Source of the DNA: Oscillospiraceae bacterium
Lineage (GTDB): Bacteria > Bacillota > Clostridia > Oscillospirales > Ruminococcaceae
Assembly: GCA_016303195.1 (NCBI GenBank)
Contig: JAEDMD010000074.1
Coordinates: 1 to 8,693 of the forward strand
DNA length: 8,693 bases
Direction: 5' to 3'
The position numbers were made by a program, and so were the translations under genes. Shown one piece after another: positions 1-7,100 of the stretch. A model generated the notes under the pieces. That model did not search any database. It worked only from the letters and a program-made list of their open reading frames with translations, and had not been told where the DNA came from. Positions within the stretch are counted from its first letter, which is position 1. Every line of letters begins with the position of its first letter.

Positions 1-28
1 GGCTTGATTCAAACTTTTTTGACAGACT

Positions 29-49
29 GGGGCGCACAATGTGCGCCCC
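29..49. repeat. Perfect GC-rich palindrome (9-bp stem, 3-nt loop)
   Basis: GGGGCGCAC at 29-37 pairs perfectly with GTGCGCCCC at 41-49 around the loop AAT. It lies about 50 bases past the end of tadA. On the tadA strand it is followed by AGTCTGTCAAAAAAG, an A run rather than a T run, so it is not a canonical intrinsic terminator for tadA, although a stem this strong could still affect 3' ends. Its symmetry and its position next to a heptamer array suggest a dispersed intergenic element. That last point is inference from general familiarity with such elements in Firmicutes and was not checked. Confidence 0.75.
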
Positions 50-51
50 TA

Positions 52-100
52 CTGTTTTCTGCTTTCTGATCTCTGATCTCTGTTCTCTGTTCTCTGCTCA
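52..100. repeat. Degenerate heptamer tandem array, seven units
   Basis: Seven consecutive 7-base units can be read on the plus strand: CTGTTTT, CTGCTTT, CTGATCT, CTGATCT, CTGTTCT, CTGTTCT, CTGCTCA. The consensus is CTGNTCT. The last unit contains the tadA stop codon (98-100, read on the minus strand), so the array begins within the end of the gene. The unit length is a heptamer, not a multiple of three. Only 2 bases separate the array from the palindrome at 29-49, so the two may form one composite element. Confidence 0.7.
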
Positions 101-559
101 CTTCTTCTTTTTCCGCAGTCTCAGTTCCTTGAAAAACTCGGACAGTATCGCCGAACACTCCTCCTCCATCATGCCGCCGATGACTTCGGGGCGGTAATTG
201 TAGGGGAGCGAGAACATTTTCTGCACCGATTCCGCTGAACCGCTTTTGTAGTCGTATGCGCCGAAATACACGTTGTCGATACGGGAATTTATTATCGCAC
301 CGCAGCACATCGGACACGGTTCGAGAGTGACGTATAATGCACATTCGGGAAGCCGCCATCCGCCCAGTGTCCTGCAAGCCTGATCTATGGCTTCTATTTC
401 TGCGTGAGCAAGGGCATTTTTAGCAGTTTCACGGCGGTTTCGCCCCTCGCCGACTATTTCTCCCGTGGTCTTTTTCACCACAACTGCGCCGACGGGGACT
501 TCGCCCTCGCTGAAGGCTTCTCTTGCCAGTTCAAGCGCTCGTTTCATGTATTTTTCCAT
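98..559 (-). CDS. tadA: tRNA-specific adenosine deaminase TadA
   Basis: This 153-aa protein belongs to the cytidine/deoxycytidylate deaminase fold. The family converts adenosine to inosine at the wobble position 34 of tRNA-Arg(ACG), a cytoplasmic and usually essential step. The zinc/catalytic signature is complete: H52-A-E54 (zinc ligand and proton shuttle) and P81-C-P-M-C85-C (zinc ligands C82 and C85). The VPVGAVVV core strand at about 21-28 is also typical. Length is normal for the family, and the C-terminus is very basic (RLRKKKK). An in-frame ATG exists 12 codons upstream, but I chose the ATG at 559 because an AGGTG ribosome binding site sits just before it and the protein then begins at the usual family start (MEKYMKRALELA). 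The start overlaps the stop of the upstream membrane-protein gene as TGATG, implying translational coupling. Confidence 0.95.
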   Translation of the reverse strand: MEKYMKRALELAREAFSEGEVPVGAVVVKKTTGEIVGEGRNRRETAKNALAHAEIEAIDQACRTLGGWRLPECALYVTLEPCPMCCGAIINSRIDNVYFGAYDYKSGSAESVQKMFSLPYNYRPEVIGGMMEEECSAILSEFFKELRLRKKKK

Positions 560-1722
560 CAGAACACCTGCTTCAGTATCATTGCCAGTATGCATACCAG
601 TGCCACCGCAGGGAACGGATATGCTCTTATCGCAAAGCGCACACGCTTGTTATGGGGAACTTCCGATACATAGTCTGCGTAAAATGTACGCTTCGGTATG
701 AGTATCTGTGATAGTCCGACTACCAGTCCGCTTATCACGAATACCGCCAGCATGAAGAAATTCTTGTCAAGGTACGTGGTGCTTGAATCGTTTGCTTCGA
801 TTATTGCTATTGCGAAAACATACAGCTTGTATGCTATTCTTACGAAAAATGCTGTATATATCGAACCTGACCGTAACATTCCGCAGGATGCTATGATGGT
901 GATGAATATAGCCGCAGGCATTTCTGCGATATCCTGCGAAAGGATGCCTGCCACAAATGCGGTCACCCCGATGGCGAATCCGTCTCCGAACTGACGCAGT
1001 GCCGCAAATACAGCGCCGTTGTAGAAAATTCCCAGAAGTATGGATATGACTATCGTGTCATAGATTATATATATCAGGAATTCCGCCTGTCCCCATGTGC
1101 TGATATCGGTGTCCAGCTTCATGAAATAGCTGTATATCTGCTGAGAGCCTTTGTCCGTGTATATTTTCGGCAGGCTGGTCACCGTTCCGACTGCAAGGGC
1201 CATTGCTATGGAGCGGATAAGTTCCTCAGGATGGTTCATGACGTTCATGAAGCGGACAGGTTTAGGAATCTTCAGCTTTGCGATAAGATAGATGGCAGGT
1301 ATTATCACTTTCATGATGGATATGCCGACAATGGCGATGACCCGTTCCTTTTCGCCTCCGTAAAGGTCTGTGCTGAGAAAATTGCAGTGTATATTCACAC
1401 CGAGCTTGTCAAGTATCTCGATAATTACCTTGCCGAGGATGTTGTCAATGAATATCCACATCAGCATTGCGATGCCGAAAACATTCATTATACTTCCTAT
1501 GACATCGGATTCAGCGTCGGCGACTGAGGGGACTTTGAAGCCTCTGCCCTCGATGTAGACGCTTTCCTTTTTGTTCATTTCAAAATTGAAGGCGAATGGA
1601 TTTTGTTTATTTTTCCGCCAGTTCTTGAAAAATCGGTTATATTGTTCGCATTGGGTATCGTAATCGAATTCCTCCACCACATCCACGATCTCGCTGTAGA
1701 TGATCTCGTTGAGGTCACTCAT
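559..1722 (-). CDS. Polytopic membrane protein, CPBP/CAAX-protease-like with no catalytic residues
   Basis: The protein has 387 aa: a soluble, acidic N-terminus of about 75 residues followed by roughly eight hydrophobic segments (near 78-104, 128-150, 167-184, 213-235, 249-262, 268-284, 290-310, 322-343, 367-385). Residues 226-300 align from memory without gaps to the CPBP (CAAX protease and bacteriocin-processing, Abi) core: LRQFGDGFAI at 242-251 and the RSGSIY turn at 284-289 are characteristic. The catalytic positions are all changed: the EExxxR motif is L230-G231...N235, the second-motif histidine is S262, and the HxxxN positions are R295 and K299. It is therefore predicted to be inactive as a protease, and its role is unknown. 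The start at 1722 is set by a strong GAAGGGGGTG site; an ORF extension to 1785 lacks support. It is the first gene of a pair with tadA. The family call is moderate; membrane topology is clear. Confidence 0.7.
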   Translation of the reverse strand: MSDLNEIIYSEIVDVVEEFDYDTQCEQYNRFFKNWRKNKQNPFAFNFEMNKKESVYIEGRGFKVPSVADAESDVIGSIMNVFGIAMLMWIFIDNILGKVIIEILDKLGVNIHCNFLSTDLYGGEKERVIAIVGISIMKVIIPAIYLIAKLKIPKPVRFMNVMNHPEELIRSIAMALAVGTVTSLPKIYTDKGSQQIYSYFMKLDTDISTWGQAEFLIYIIYDTIVISILLGIFYNGAVFAALRQFGDGFAIGVTAFVAGILSQDIAEMPAAIFITIIASCGMLRSGSIYTAFFVRIAYKLYVFAIAIIEANDSSTTYLDKNFFMLAVFVISGLVVGLSQILIPKRTFYADYVSEVPHNKRVRFAIRAYPFPAVALVCILAMILKQVF

Positions 1723-1756
1723 CCGTTCACCCCCTTCTATGTTGCAGTATCTCAAA

Positions 1757-1785
1757 ATAATCTTACCATATTTCGGCTCTGCCAA
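1757..1785 (-). promoter_or_regulatory. Candidate promoter for the membrane gene-tadA pair
   Basis: On the minus strand, TTGGCA (1785-1780; five of six matches to TTGACA) and GATTAT (1762-1757; four of six matches to TATAAT) are separated by 17 bases. Transcription would start near 1750, giving a leader of about 28 nt before the ATG at 1722, with the GAAGGGGGTG ribosome binding site inside it. The -10 element is weak. The recQ stop lies only about 50 bases upstream and no clear intrinsic terminator separates them, so read-through from recQ is possible. Confidence 0.4.
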
Positions 1786-1837
1786 TGTTATAAATTTAGC
1801 TATATTTTCTTAATTGTTTATTAATACATTAAATTAT

Positions 1838-3694
1838 TTAGCTGTTTAACACCTTTTGTCCTGCAAGATAATCGCTGATACAGGAGCAGAATTCCTTGCC
1901 GTACTTCTCAGCCTTTGCGTTGCCGACTCCCGAAACTGTAAGGAAGTGCGGGATGTCAACGGGCTTGATACGGCACATATCTTTCAGCGCTGCATCGGTG
2001 AAAACTATGTACGCAGGCACGGATTCACGCTTTGCTATCTCGCTCCTGAGCTTTTTCAGCTCAACAAAGAGGAAATCGTCGGCAGTGAGGTTCTCGTCCT
2101 TCTTCTTGACGGGCTTTTTCTCCCTCGGCATCTTCATGGTCAGCTTTTTTCCGCCTTTCAGTATCTCCGCCGACTTCGGCGAAAGGCACAACTGCGGATA
2201 ATCGCCGTCAGTCATGGCGATATAGCCGTTTTCGATGAGATAGTCTATCTCCGCACGTATGCGCTTTGCGGTGATATCTTTCATTATGCCGTAGGTGGAA
2301 AGTTCCTCGAAGCCCATATTTTTCAGCTTCATGTTCTTGCTCCCACGCAGAACATCCGTTACCATGCTCTTGCCGTAATTGTAGCCCGATGCCTGTTTTA
2401 TGCGGTAAATGCAGGAAAGTATCTTCTGTGAGTCGATGGTTATGTCAACTGTCTCGAATCCCTCGGTGCAGTTGGAGCATTTTCCGCAGTAGTGGACATT
2501 TGGTTCGCCGAAATATCGGAGCAGAAAGCCTCTTAGACAGTCGGGTGTCGTGCAGTAGAATGTCATCTGGCGCAGACGTTCGAGATCTCTGCCGAGCATG
2601 ATACTGCGCTGTTCGTCGTCGAGCTCTTGATTCTCCTCACGGGAATTTTCTATCATGAAGCGGTTTGTACGGACATCCATTGCGCTGTACAGGATAGTAC
2701 ACTCCGCAGGTTCGCCGTCTCTGCCTGCACGGCCTGCTTCCTGATAGTAGCTTTCGGGGTCTTTGGGCATATTGTAATGGATGACGAATGAGACATTGGA
2801 TTTGTCTATACCCATTCCGAATGCGTTTGTGGCTACCATTATCTGACAGCGGTCATAGATGAAATCGTCCTGATTATTACGGCGTTCCATATCGGAAAGA
2901 CCTGCGTGATAGCGTGTTGCGGAAAAGCCCTCCTCACGGAGTTTACTGCAAACGTCCTCCACATTCTTGCGTGAAAGGCAGTAGACGATACCGCTTTTTC
3001 CTGCGTAGCTTCGCAGAAGTCCCGTCAGCTCCCTGTATTTGTTTTCGGGACGCAGGACGGAGAAGAAAAGATTGCTCCTGTCATAGCCCGTAGTGATGGT
3101 GAACGGCTGTTCCAGCTTCAGAAGCGAAACGATATCTTCCTGCACCTCACGGGTGGCAGTTGCCGTAAATGCGCTGATTACGGGACGAATCGGCAGACTT
3201 GCGATGAAATCGGCGATACGCAGATATGACGAACGGAAATCCTGTCCCCACTGTGAAACGCAGTGCGCTTCGTCAACGGTTATCATGGAGATGGGAGTTT
3301 TCAGTGCAAATGCCGTAAAATCGGGAGCATCCAGCCTTTCGGGGGCGATGTAGAGAATACGGCAGTTACCGCTGTAAAGCACATCGAAAGCCATGCAGTA
3401 TTCCTCGGCGCTGAGGGAACTGTTAAGGCAGACGGCGCTTATCCCTGCGGAATTCAGGGCGCTGACCTGATCTTTCATCAGCGAGATAAGGGGAGAGATA
3501 ACGACGGTCAGCCCCTTCATCATCAGCGCAGGCACTTGATAGCACAGGGATTTTCCTGCGCCTGTCGGCATTATTCCCAATACGTCACGGCCTGCGAGAA
3601 TGTTGTCTATCAGTTCCTCCTGACCTTTTCGGAAACTGCTGTGTCCGAATACTTCTTTTAATATGCTCAGTTTATCCGTTTTGTCCACCTTCAT
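1838..3694 (-). CDS. recQ: ATP-dependent DNA helicase RecQ
   Basis: This 618-aa 3'-to-5' superfamily 2 DNA helicase acts in recombination and repair of stalled forks. Visible in order: motif 0 (FGHSSFRKGQ, 16-25), Walker A PTGAGKS (43-49), DEAH box at 141-144, the RecQ aromatic-rich loop (CVSQWGQDF, 145-153), motif III SAFTATAT (174-181), motif V (ATNAFGMGID, 288-297) and motif VI (QEAGRAGRDG, 318-327). The zinc site follows with C386, C403, C406 and C409, then a winged-helix RQC region (about 415-515), a lysine-rich linker (516-535) and a C-terminal HRDC domain (about 538-612). The length and full RecQ-RQC-HRDC layout match typical bacterial RecQ. The start at 3694 gives the usual N-terminus but has no ribosome binding site upstream; an AAGGTGG lies just inside the reading frame instead. 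It is transcribed divergently from the xylanase gene. Confidence 0.96.
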   Translation of the reverse strand: MKVDKTDKLSILKEVFGHSSFRKGQEELIDNILAGRDVLGIMPTGAGKSLCYQVPALMMKGLTVVISPLISLMKDQVSALNSAGISAVCLNSSLSAEEYCMAFDVLYSGNCRILYIAPERLDAPDFTAFALKTPISMITVDEAHCVSQWGQDFRSSYLRIADFIASLPIRPVISAFTATATREVQEDIVSLLKLEQPFTITTGYDRSNLFFSVLRPENKYRELTGLLRSYAGKSGIVYCLSRKNVEDVCSKLREEGFSATRYHAGLSDMERRNNQDDFIYDRCQIMVATNAFGMGIDKSNVSFVIHYNMPKDPESYYQEAGRAGRDGEPAECTILYSAMDVRTNRFMIENSREENQELDDEQRSIMLGRDLERLRQMTFYCTTPDCLRGFLLRYFGEPNVHYCGKCSNCTEGFETVDITIDSQKILSCIYRIKQASGYNYGKSMVTDVLRGSKNMKLKNMGFEELSTYGIMKDITAKRIRAEIDYLIENGYIAMTDGDYPQLCLSPKSAEILKGGKKLTMKMPREKKPVKKKDENLTADDFLFVELKKLRSEIAKRESVPAYIVFTDAALKDMCRIKPVDIPHFLTVSGVGNAKAEKYGKEFCSCISDYLAGQKVLNS

Positions 3695-3719
3695 TCATTA
3701 AAAAACAGTCTTAAATTAC

Positions 3720-3748
3720 ATTTTACCACATTTCAGAAATAAAATCAA
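3720..3748 (-). promoter_or_regulatory. recQ promoter
   Basis: On the minus strand, TTGATT (3748-3743) and TAAAAT (3725-3720) are separated by exactly 17 bases, and the -10 is preceded by TGG, giving an extended -10 (TGn). Transcription should begin near 3713, leaving a leader of only about 19 nt before the recQ ATG. That short leader fits the absence of an upstream ribosome binding site. Confidence 0.6.
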
Positions 3749-3820
3749 TGCGATAGTTGCGGTTCAAATCATGGAAAATTGCGGTATTTCGGCATATGGG
3801 GGGATCATAATTTTTTTGAA

Positions 3821-3906
3821 GTGTACAAATATCCGCTTTTATTCATAAATAGGTAAGTACAAATCCGTAGCGTTACCGTGAATATTTTATGAATAAGTAA
3901 GTACAA
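3821..3906. repeat. GTACAA motif cluster with direct repeat
   Basis: GTACAA occurs at 3823-3828, 3857-3862 and 3901-3906 on the plus strand, and its reverse complement TTGTAC at 3991-3996. The second and third copies lie inside an 18-base imperfect direct repeat, ATAAATAGGTAAGTACAA (3845-3862) and ATGAATAAGTAAGTACAA (3889-3906), with three mismatches and a 44-base period. The first and second copies also share the context GTACAAAT and a nearby CCG. These are candidate operator or activator sites upstream of the xylanase promoter. No known regulator is assigned. Confidence 0.55.
3839..3896. repeat. 11-bp inverted repeat with nested 5-bp inverted repeat
   Basis: TTATTCATAAA (3839-3849) is perfectly complementary to TTTATGAATAA (3886-3896), separated by 36 bases. 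Inside the loop, GGTAA (3852-3856) pairs with TTACC (3873-3877). The structure lies upstream of both divergent promoters, so it is more likely a DNA-level protein-binding arrangement than a transcribed RNA element. Confidence 0.5.
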
Positions 3907-4017
3907 CGCCTGCGTATACACAATTACAAATGTATAGGCAATGTTGAGGATGTTAATATTGACACAAAAATATCACAAAAACTCCTCATTTTGTACACCT
4001 AATCTGTATTTTGTGGG

Positions 4018-4047
4018 TTGTAAAAATGTACGTACATATGCTATCAT
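4018..4047 (+). promoter_or_regulatory. Xylanase gene promoter with palindrome in the spacer
   Basis: TTGTAA (4018-4023) and TATCAT (4042-4047) are 18 bases apart, with TGC directly before the -10, giving an extended -10. Transcription would begin near 4054, with a leader of about 60 nt. The perfect 12-base palindrome ATGTACGTACAT (4026-4037) occupies the spacer, a position where a bound protein would block or twist the promoter. The promoter is inferred from motif spacing; the palindrome is directly visible. Confidence 0.5.
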
Positions 4048-4114
4048 GGTATTACACAAAAAGTGATTCGATTTCAGTAATGATAAAAAAATGATTTGTG
4101 AGGAGGAAAAACTT

Positions 4115-7100
4115 ATGAAAATGAGAAGAATCACGTCTGCTCTGACAGCTATCGCCTGCACAGCAGGTATGCTCGCTGTATTCCCAAGTGTAGCTGACGT
4201 TACATATGCAGCAGAAGCAGTCAGAAACGACTTTGAAGAAACATACGAAGGCTGGCACGGAAGTACCGTTGACGTTGACCTTGTTGCCGCAGAAGGCATC
4301 GGCGAAGCAGGTTCAAGAGGTATGACCGTTACCAACAGAACTTCACCATCCGACGGTGCGGCTTCCTCCAAGGGCTTCTACCTTTCAGGCGGCATCAGCT
4401 ACGATTACAGCGTTGACGTTTACAGCGAAAACGACGAAACTTTCCACCTTTCACTTCTCTACATCGACGAGAAGACAAATGAGGAAACTGTCGTTGAACT
4501 GGATTCAAAGGACGTAAAGGGCGGTCAGTGGACTAAGCTCTCATCCGAGTTCAAAGCTCCGAAGGATACTTATGAGTACCGCCTGACCATCACAACAGAT
4601 TCAACAAATGATTTCACATTCGATAATGTGCTTATCACTAACCGGGTTTCAAAGAATACAGTAAAGGCTGCTCCCGCAGGCAAGGGTCTCAAGGACGAAT
4701 TTGCCAACTACTTCCGTGTCGGCAACATCCTCAACGGCGGCACTGTAAAGAACTCAAGCATCACCGCTATCATGCTCAAGGACCACAACGTTATTGAGTG
4801 CGAGAACGAGACTAAGCCTGACGCTACACTCGTTCAGAACGGTTCATCAAATACAAATATCAAGGTATCACTGAACAGTTGTGCCGCTATCGCTGACTTC
4901 TGCCAGAAGAACGGCATCGGTTTCAGAGGCCATACTTTCGTTTGGCACAGCCAGACTCCTGAGTGGTTCTTCAAGTCCAATTTCCAGCAGAGCGGAAGCT
5001 GGGTAGACAAGAACACCATGAATCAGCGTATGGAAAGCTACATCAAGAATATGTTCGCTGCATTCGCTCAGCAGTATCCTTCACTGGAACTGTTCGCATA
5101 TGACGTTTGTAACGAGTGCGTATCCGATGACTCCAACCGTACAAAGAACAACGGCGGCGCAAGAGTCGGCGGCTACGGCAACGGCGCTTCTCCGTGGGTT
5201 CAGGTCTACGGCGACAACAGCTTCGTTGAGCAGGCTTTCACTTATGCAAGAACGTACGCTCCCGATGGCTGTAAGCTCTACTACAACGACTACAACGAAT
5301 ACTGGGATCACAAGAGAGACTGCATTTATAATATGTGTAAGAACCTCTTTAACAAGGGCATTCTTGACGGTGTAGGTATGCAGTCACATATCAACGCTGA
5401 CTGGAACGGCTTCTCAGGCTATGACGCTTACGTTACTGCTATGAAGAAGTACCTCTCCATCGGCTGTGATGTTCAGATCACTGAGCTTGATATCTCCACC
5501 GAGGGCGGCAAGTACTCACTTGACGATCAGGCTAAGAAGTACAAGGCTATCTTCAAGGCTGCTTATGACTGGAATAAGGAGCATCCTGACAAGAACAGAG
5601 TTTCACTCGTTCAGGTATGGGGCCCGACTGACAACAACTCATGGGTAGGCACTGATAAGGCATCAGGCAGAAGCAATGCTCCTCTGCTTTACACAGGCGA
5701 TTATCAGCCAAAGGCTGCTTATACAGCTATAACAGAGATCGTTCCCGACAGCGAATGGGGCGACGGTTCACATCCTGCTGACGGTCAGCCTGTTTCTGAG
5801 CCTGAGCTTAACGAAGAAGGCTACTGGTTCCACAACACATTCGAGGGCGGCACTGACAGCTGGTCAGGCAGAGGTTCTGCATCTGTTGAAAGCGCATCAG
5901 GCGGCTTCAACAACAGCAAGGCTCTCTACTGCTCAGGCAGAGAGGCTACATGGAACGGTGCTTCATTCACTCCAAGTTCAAGAATATTCAAGCCAGGCGA
6001 GTCATACAGCTTCTCAGTAAACGCTATGGCAAACGAAGGCCCTGACGTTTCAACTTTCAAGCTCACTCTCCAGTACACAGGCTCAGACGGTGAGCCTCAT
6101 TACGATGAGATCGCATCAGGCGCAGCTCCTAAGGGCGAATGGATACAGCTTCAGAACGCTGCCTACAAGATCCCCGCAGATGCTTCAGATATGCTCATCT
6201 ATGTTGAGATCATCGACGAGGACAATCTTGCCAGCTTCTATGTTGACGATGCTATCGGCGCTCCTGCTGGCACACAGATCGCAGGCCCAGGTCAGCCAAA
6301 GGTAAAGACCCTCATTCTGGGCGATATCAACTTCGACGAGGCTATCGACTCTCTTGACGTTGTGGCAGGAAGAAAGGGCATCATAAAGGAGATCTCCGAC
6401 AATACTGCAAAGAAGGCTGCTGACGTTGACCAGAGCGGTGCTTACGAGCTTAACGATCTCGTACTCCTTCAGGAATACGTTCTCGGCAAGATCAAGGAAT
6501 TCCCTGTAAACAAGCCGGCAGTTCCAGTGCTTGATACTTCAAAGTATGAGCCTATGTTCAACAACATCCAGCTTGGAGAGAGCTTCAAGAAGCTGACAGA
6601 GAATAACCCGATCTATACTCAGCGTTTCGGTGCTGACCCCGGCTGGATGGTATATGACGGCAGACTTTACGTTTACACAACAGCCGATCAGTTCGCATAC
6701 AAGAACAATCAGATGATCGAGAACGATTATTCATCAGGTTATATCAACTGCTTATCAACAGCAGACCTCGTAAACTGGACTGACCACGGTCAGATCCCTG
6801 TTGCAAAGACAAGAGTAAACGGCACTCCTATCGCAAAATGGGCTAACAACGCATGGGCTCCTGATGCTGCATGGAAGAAGATCAACGGACAGGATAAGTT
6901 CTTCCTCTACTTCGCAAACAACGGTTCAGGTATCGGCGTTATCACGGCTGATGATCCGACATTCACAAAGAATGCAAAGGACCCTCTTGGTCACGAACTC
7001 ATCTCAAGAAGCACACCTAACAGCAACGTAACATGGCTGTTCGATCCTGGCGTTTACTATGATCCCGATACAGATACAGCTATCATGGCATACGGCGGCG

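Larger units (their letters stand above)
3695..4114. promoter_or_regulatory. Divergent intergenic region between recQ and the xylanase gene
   Basis: This AT-rich stretch of about 420 bases has no convincing gene. It holds the recQ promoter near its left end and the xylanase promoter and ribosome binding site at its right end. The middle part (about 3819-4037) is unusually organised: four GTACAA hexamers on the two strands, an 18-base near-direct repeat spaced 44 bases apart, an 11-bp inverted repeat, and a 12-bp palindrome. The density of repeats suggests binding sites for one or more transcription factors, more likely serving the xylanase gene than recQ. The binding proteins cannot be named from sequence. 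Confidence 0.6.

Noticed and set aside
19..24. TTGACA on the plus strand as a -35 element
   Set aside because: No -10-like sequence lies 16-18 bases downstream; that position falls in the GC palindrome.
9..377. 122-aa minus-strand reading frame overlapping tadA, with a REQRTEIRDQKAE segment
   Set aside because: It is a shadow frame of tadA, and the charged segment is simply the heptamer array translated.
560..595. 12-codon N-terminal extension of tadA
   Set aside because: It lies entirely within the upstream gene and lacks a ribosome binding site. The ATG at 559 has one and matches family N-termini.
1723..1785. 21-codon N-terminal extension of the membrane protein
   Set aside because: It would include the strong GAAGGGGGTG ribosome binding site and the candidate promoter in the coding sequence.
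1790..1850. AT-rich stretch after the recQ stop as an intrinsic terminator
   Set aside because: Only short AT-rich partial complementarity is present; there is no stable GC-containing stem followed by a T run.
1856..2431. 191-aa plus-strand reading frame within recQ
   Set aside because: It is antisense to a complete, well-conserved recQ; no recognisable protein features.
4091..4114. Upstream ATG of the xylanase reading frame at 4091
   Set aside because: It would place the AGGAGG site inside the coding region and put an acidic stretch before the signal peptide. The ATG at 4115 gives a proper signal peptide with correct spacing.
4143..4160. Possible lipoprotein signal (Cys15 in the signal peptide)
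   Set aside because: The residues before Cys15 do not form a good lipobox, and a standard signal peptidase I site (VTYA/AEA) is present further on.
3973..4371. 132-aa minus-strand reading frame across the xylanase promoter and 5' end
   Set aside because: It is antisense to the signal peptide and CBM22 coding region, has no domain signature, and disagrees with the strong plus-strand gene.
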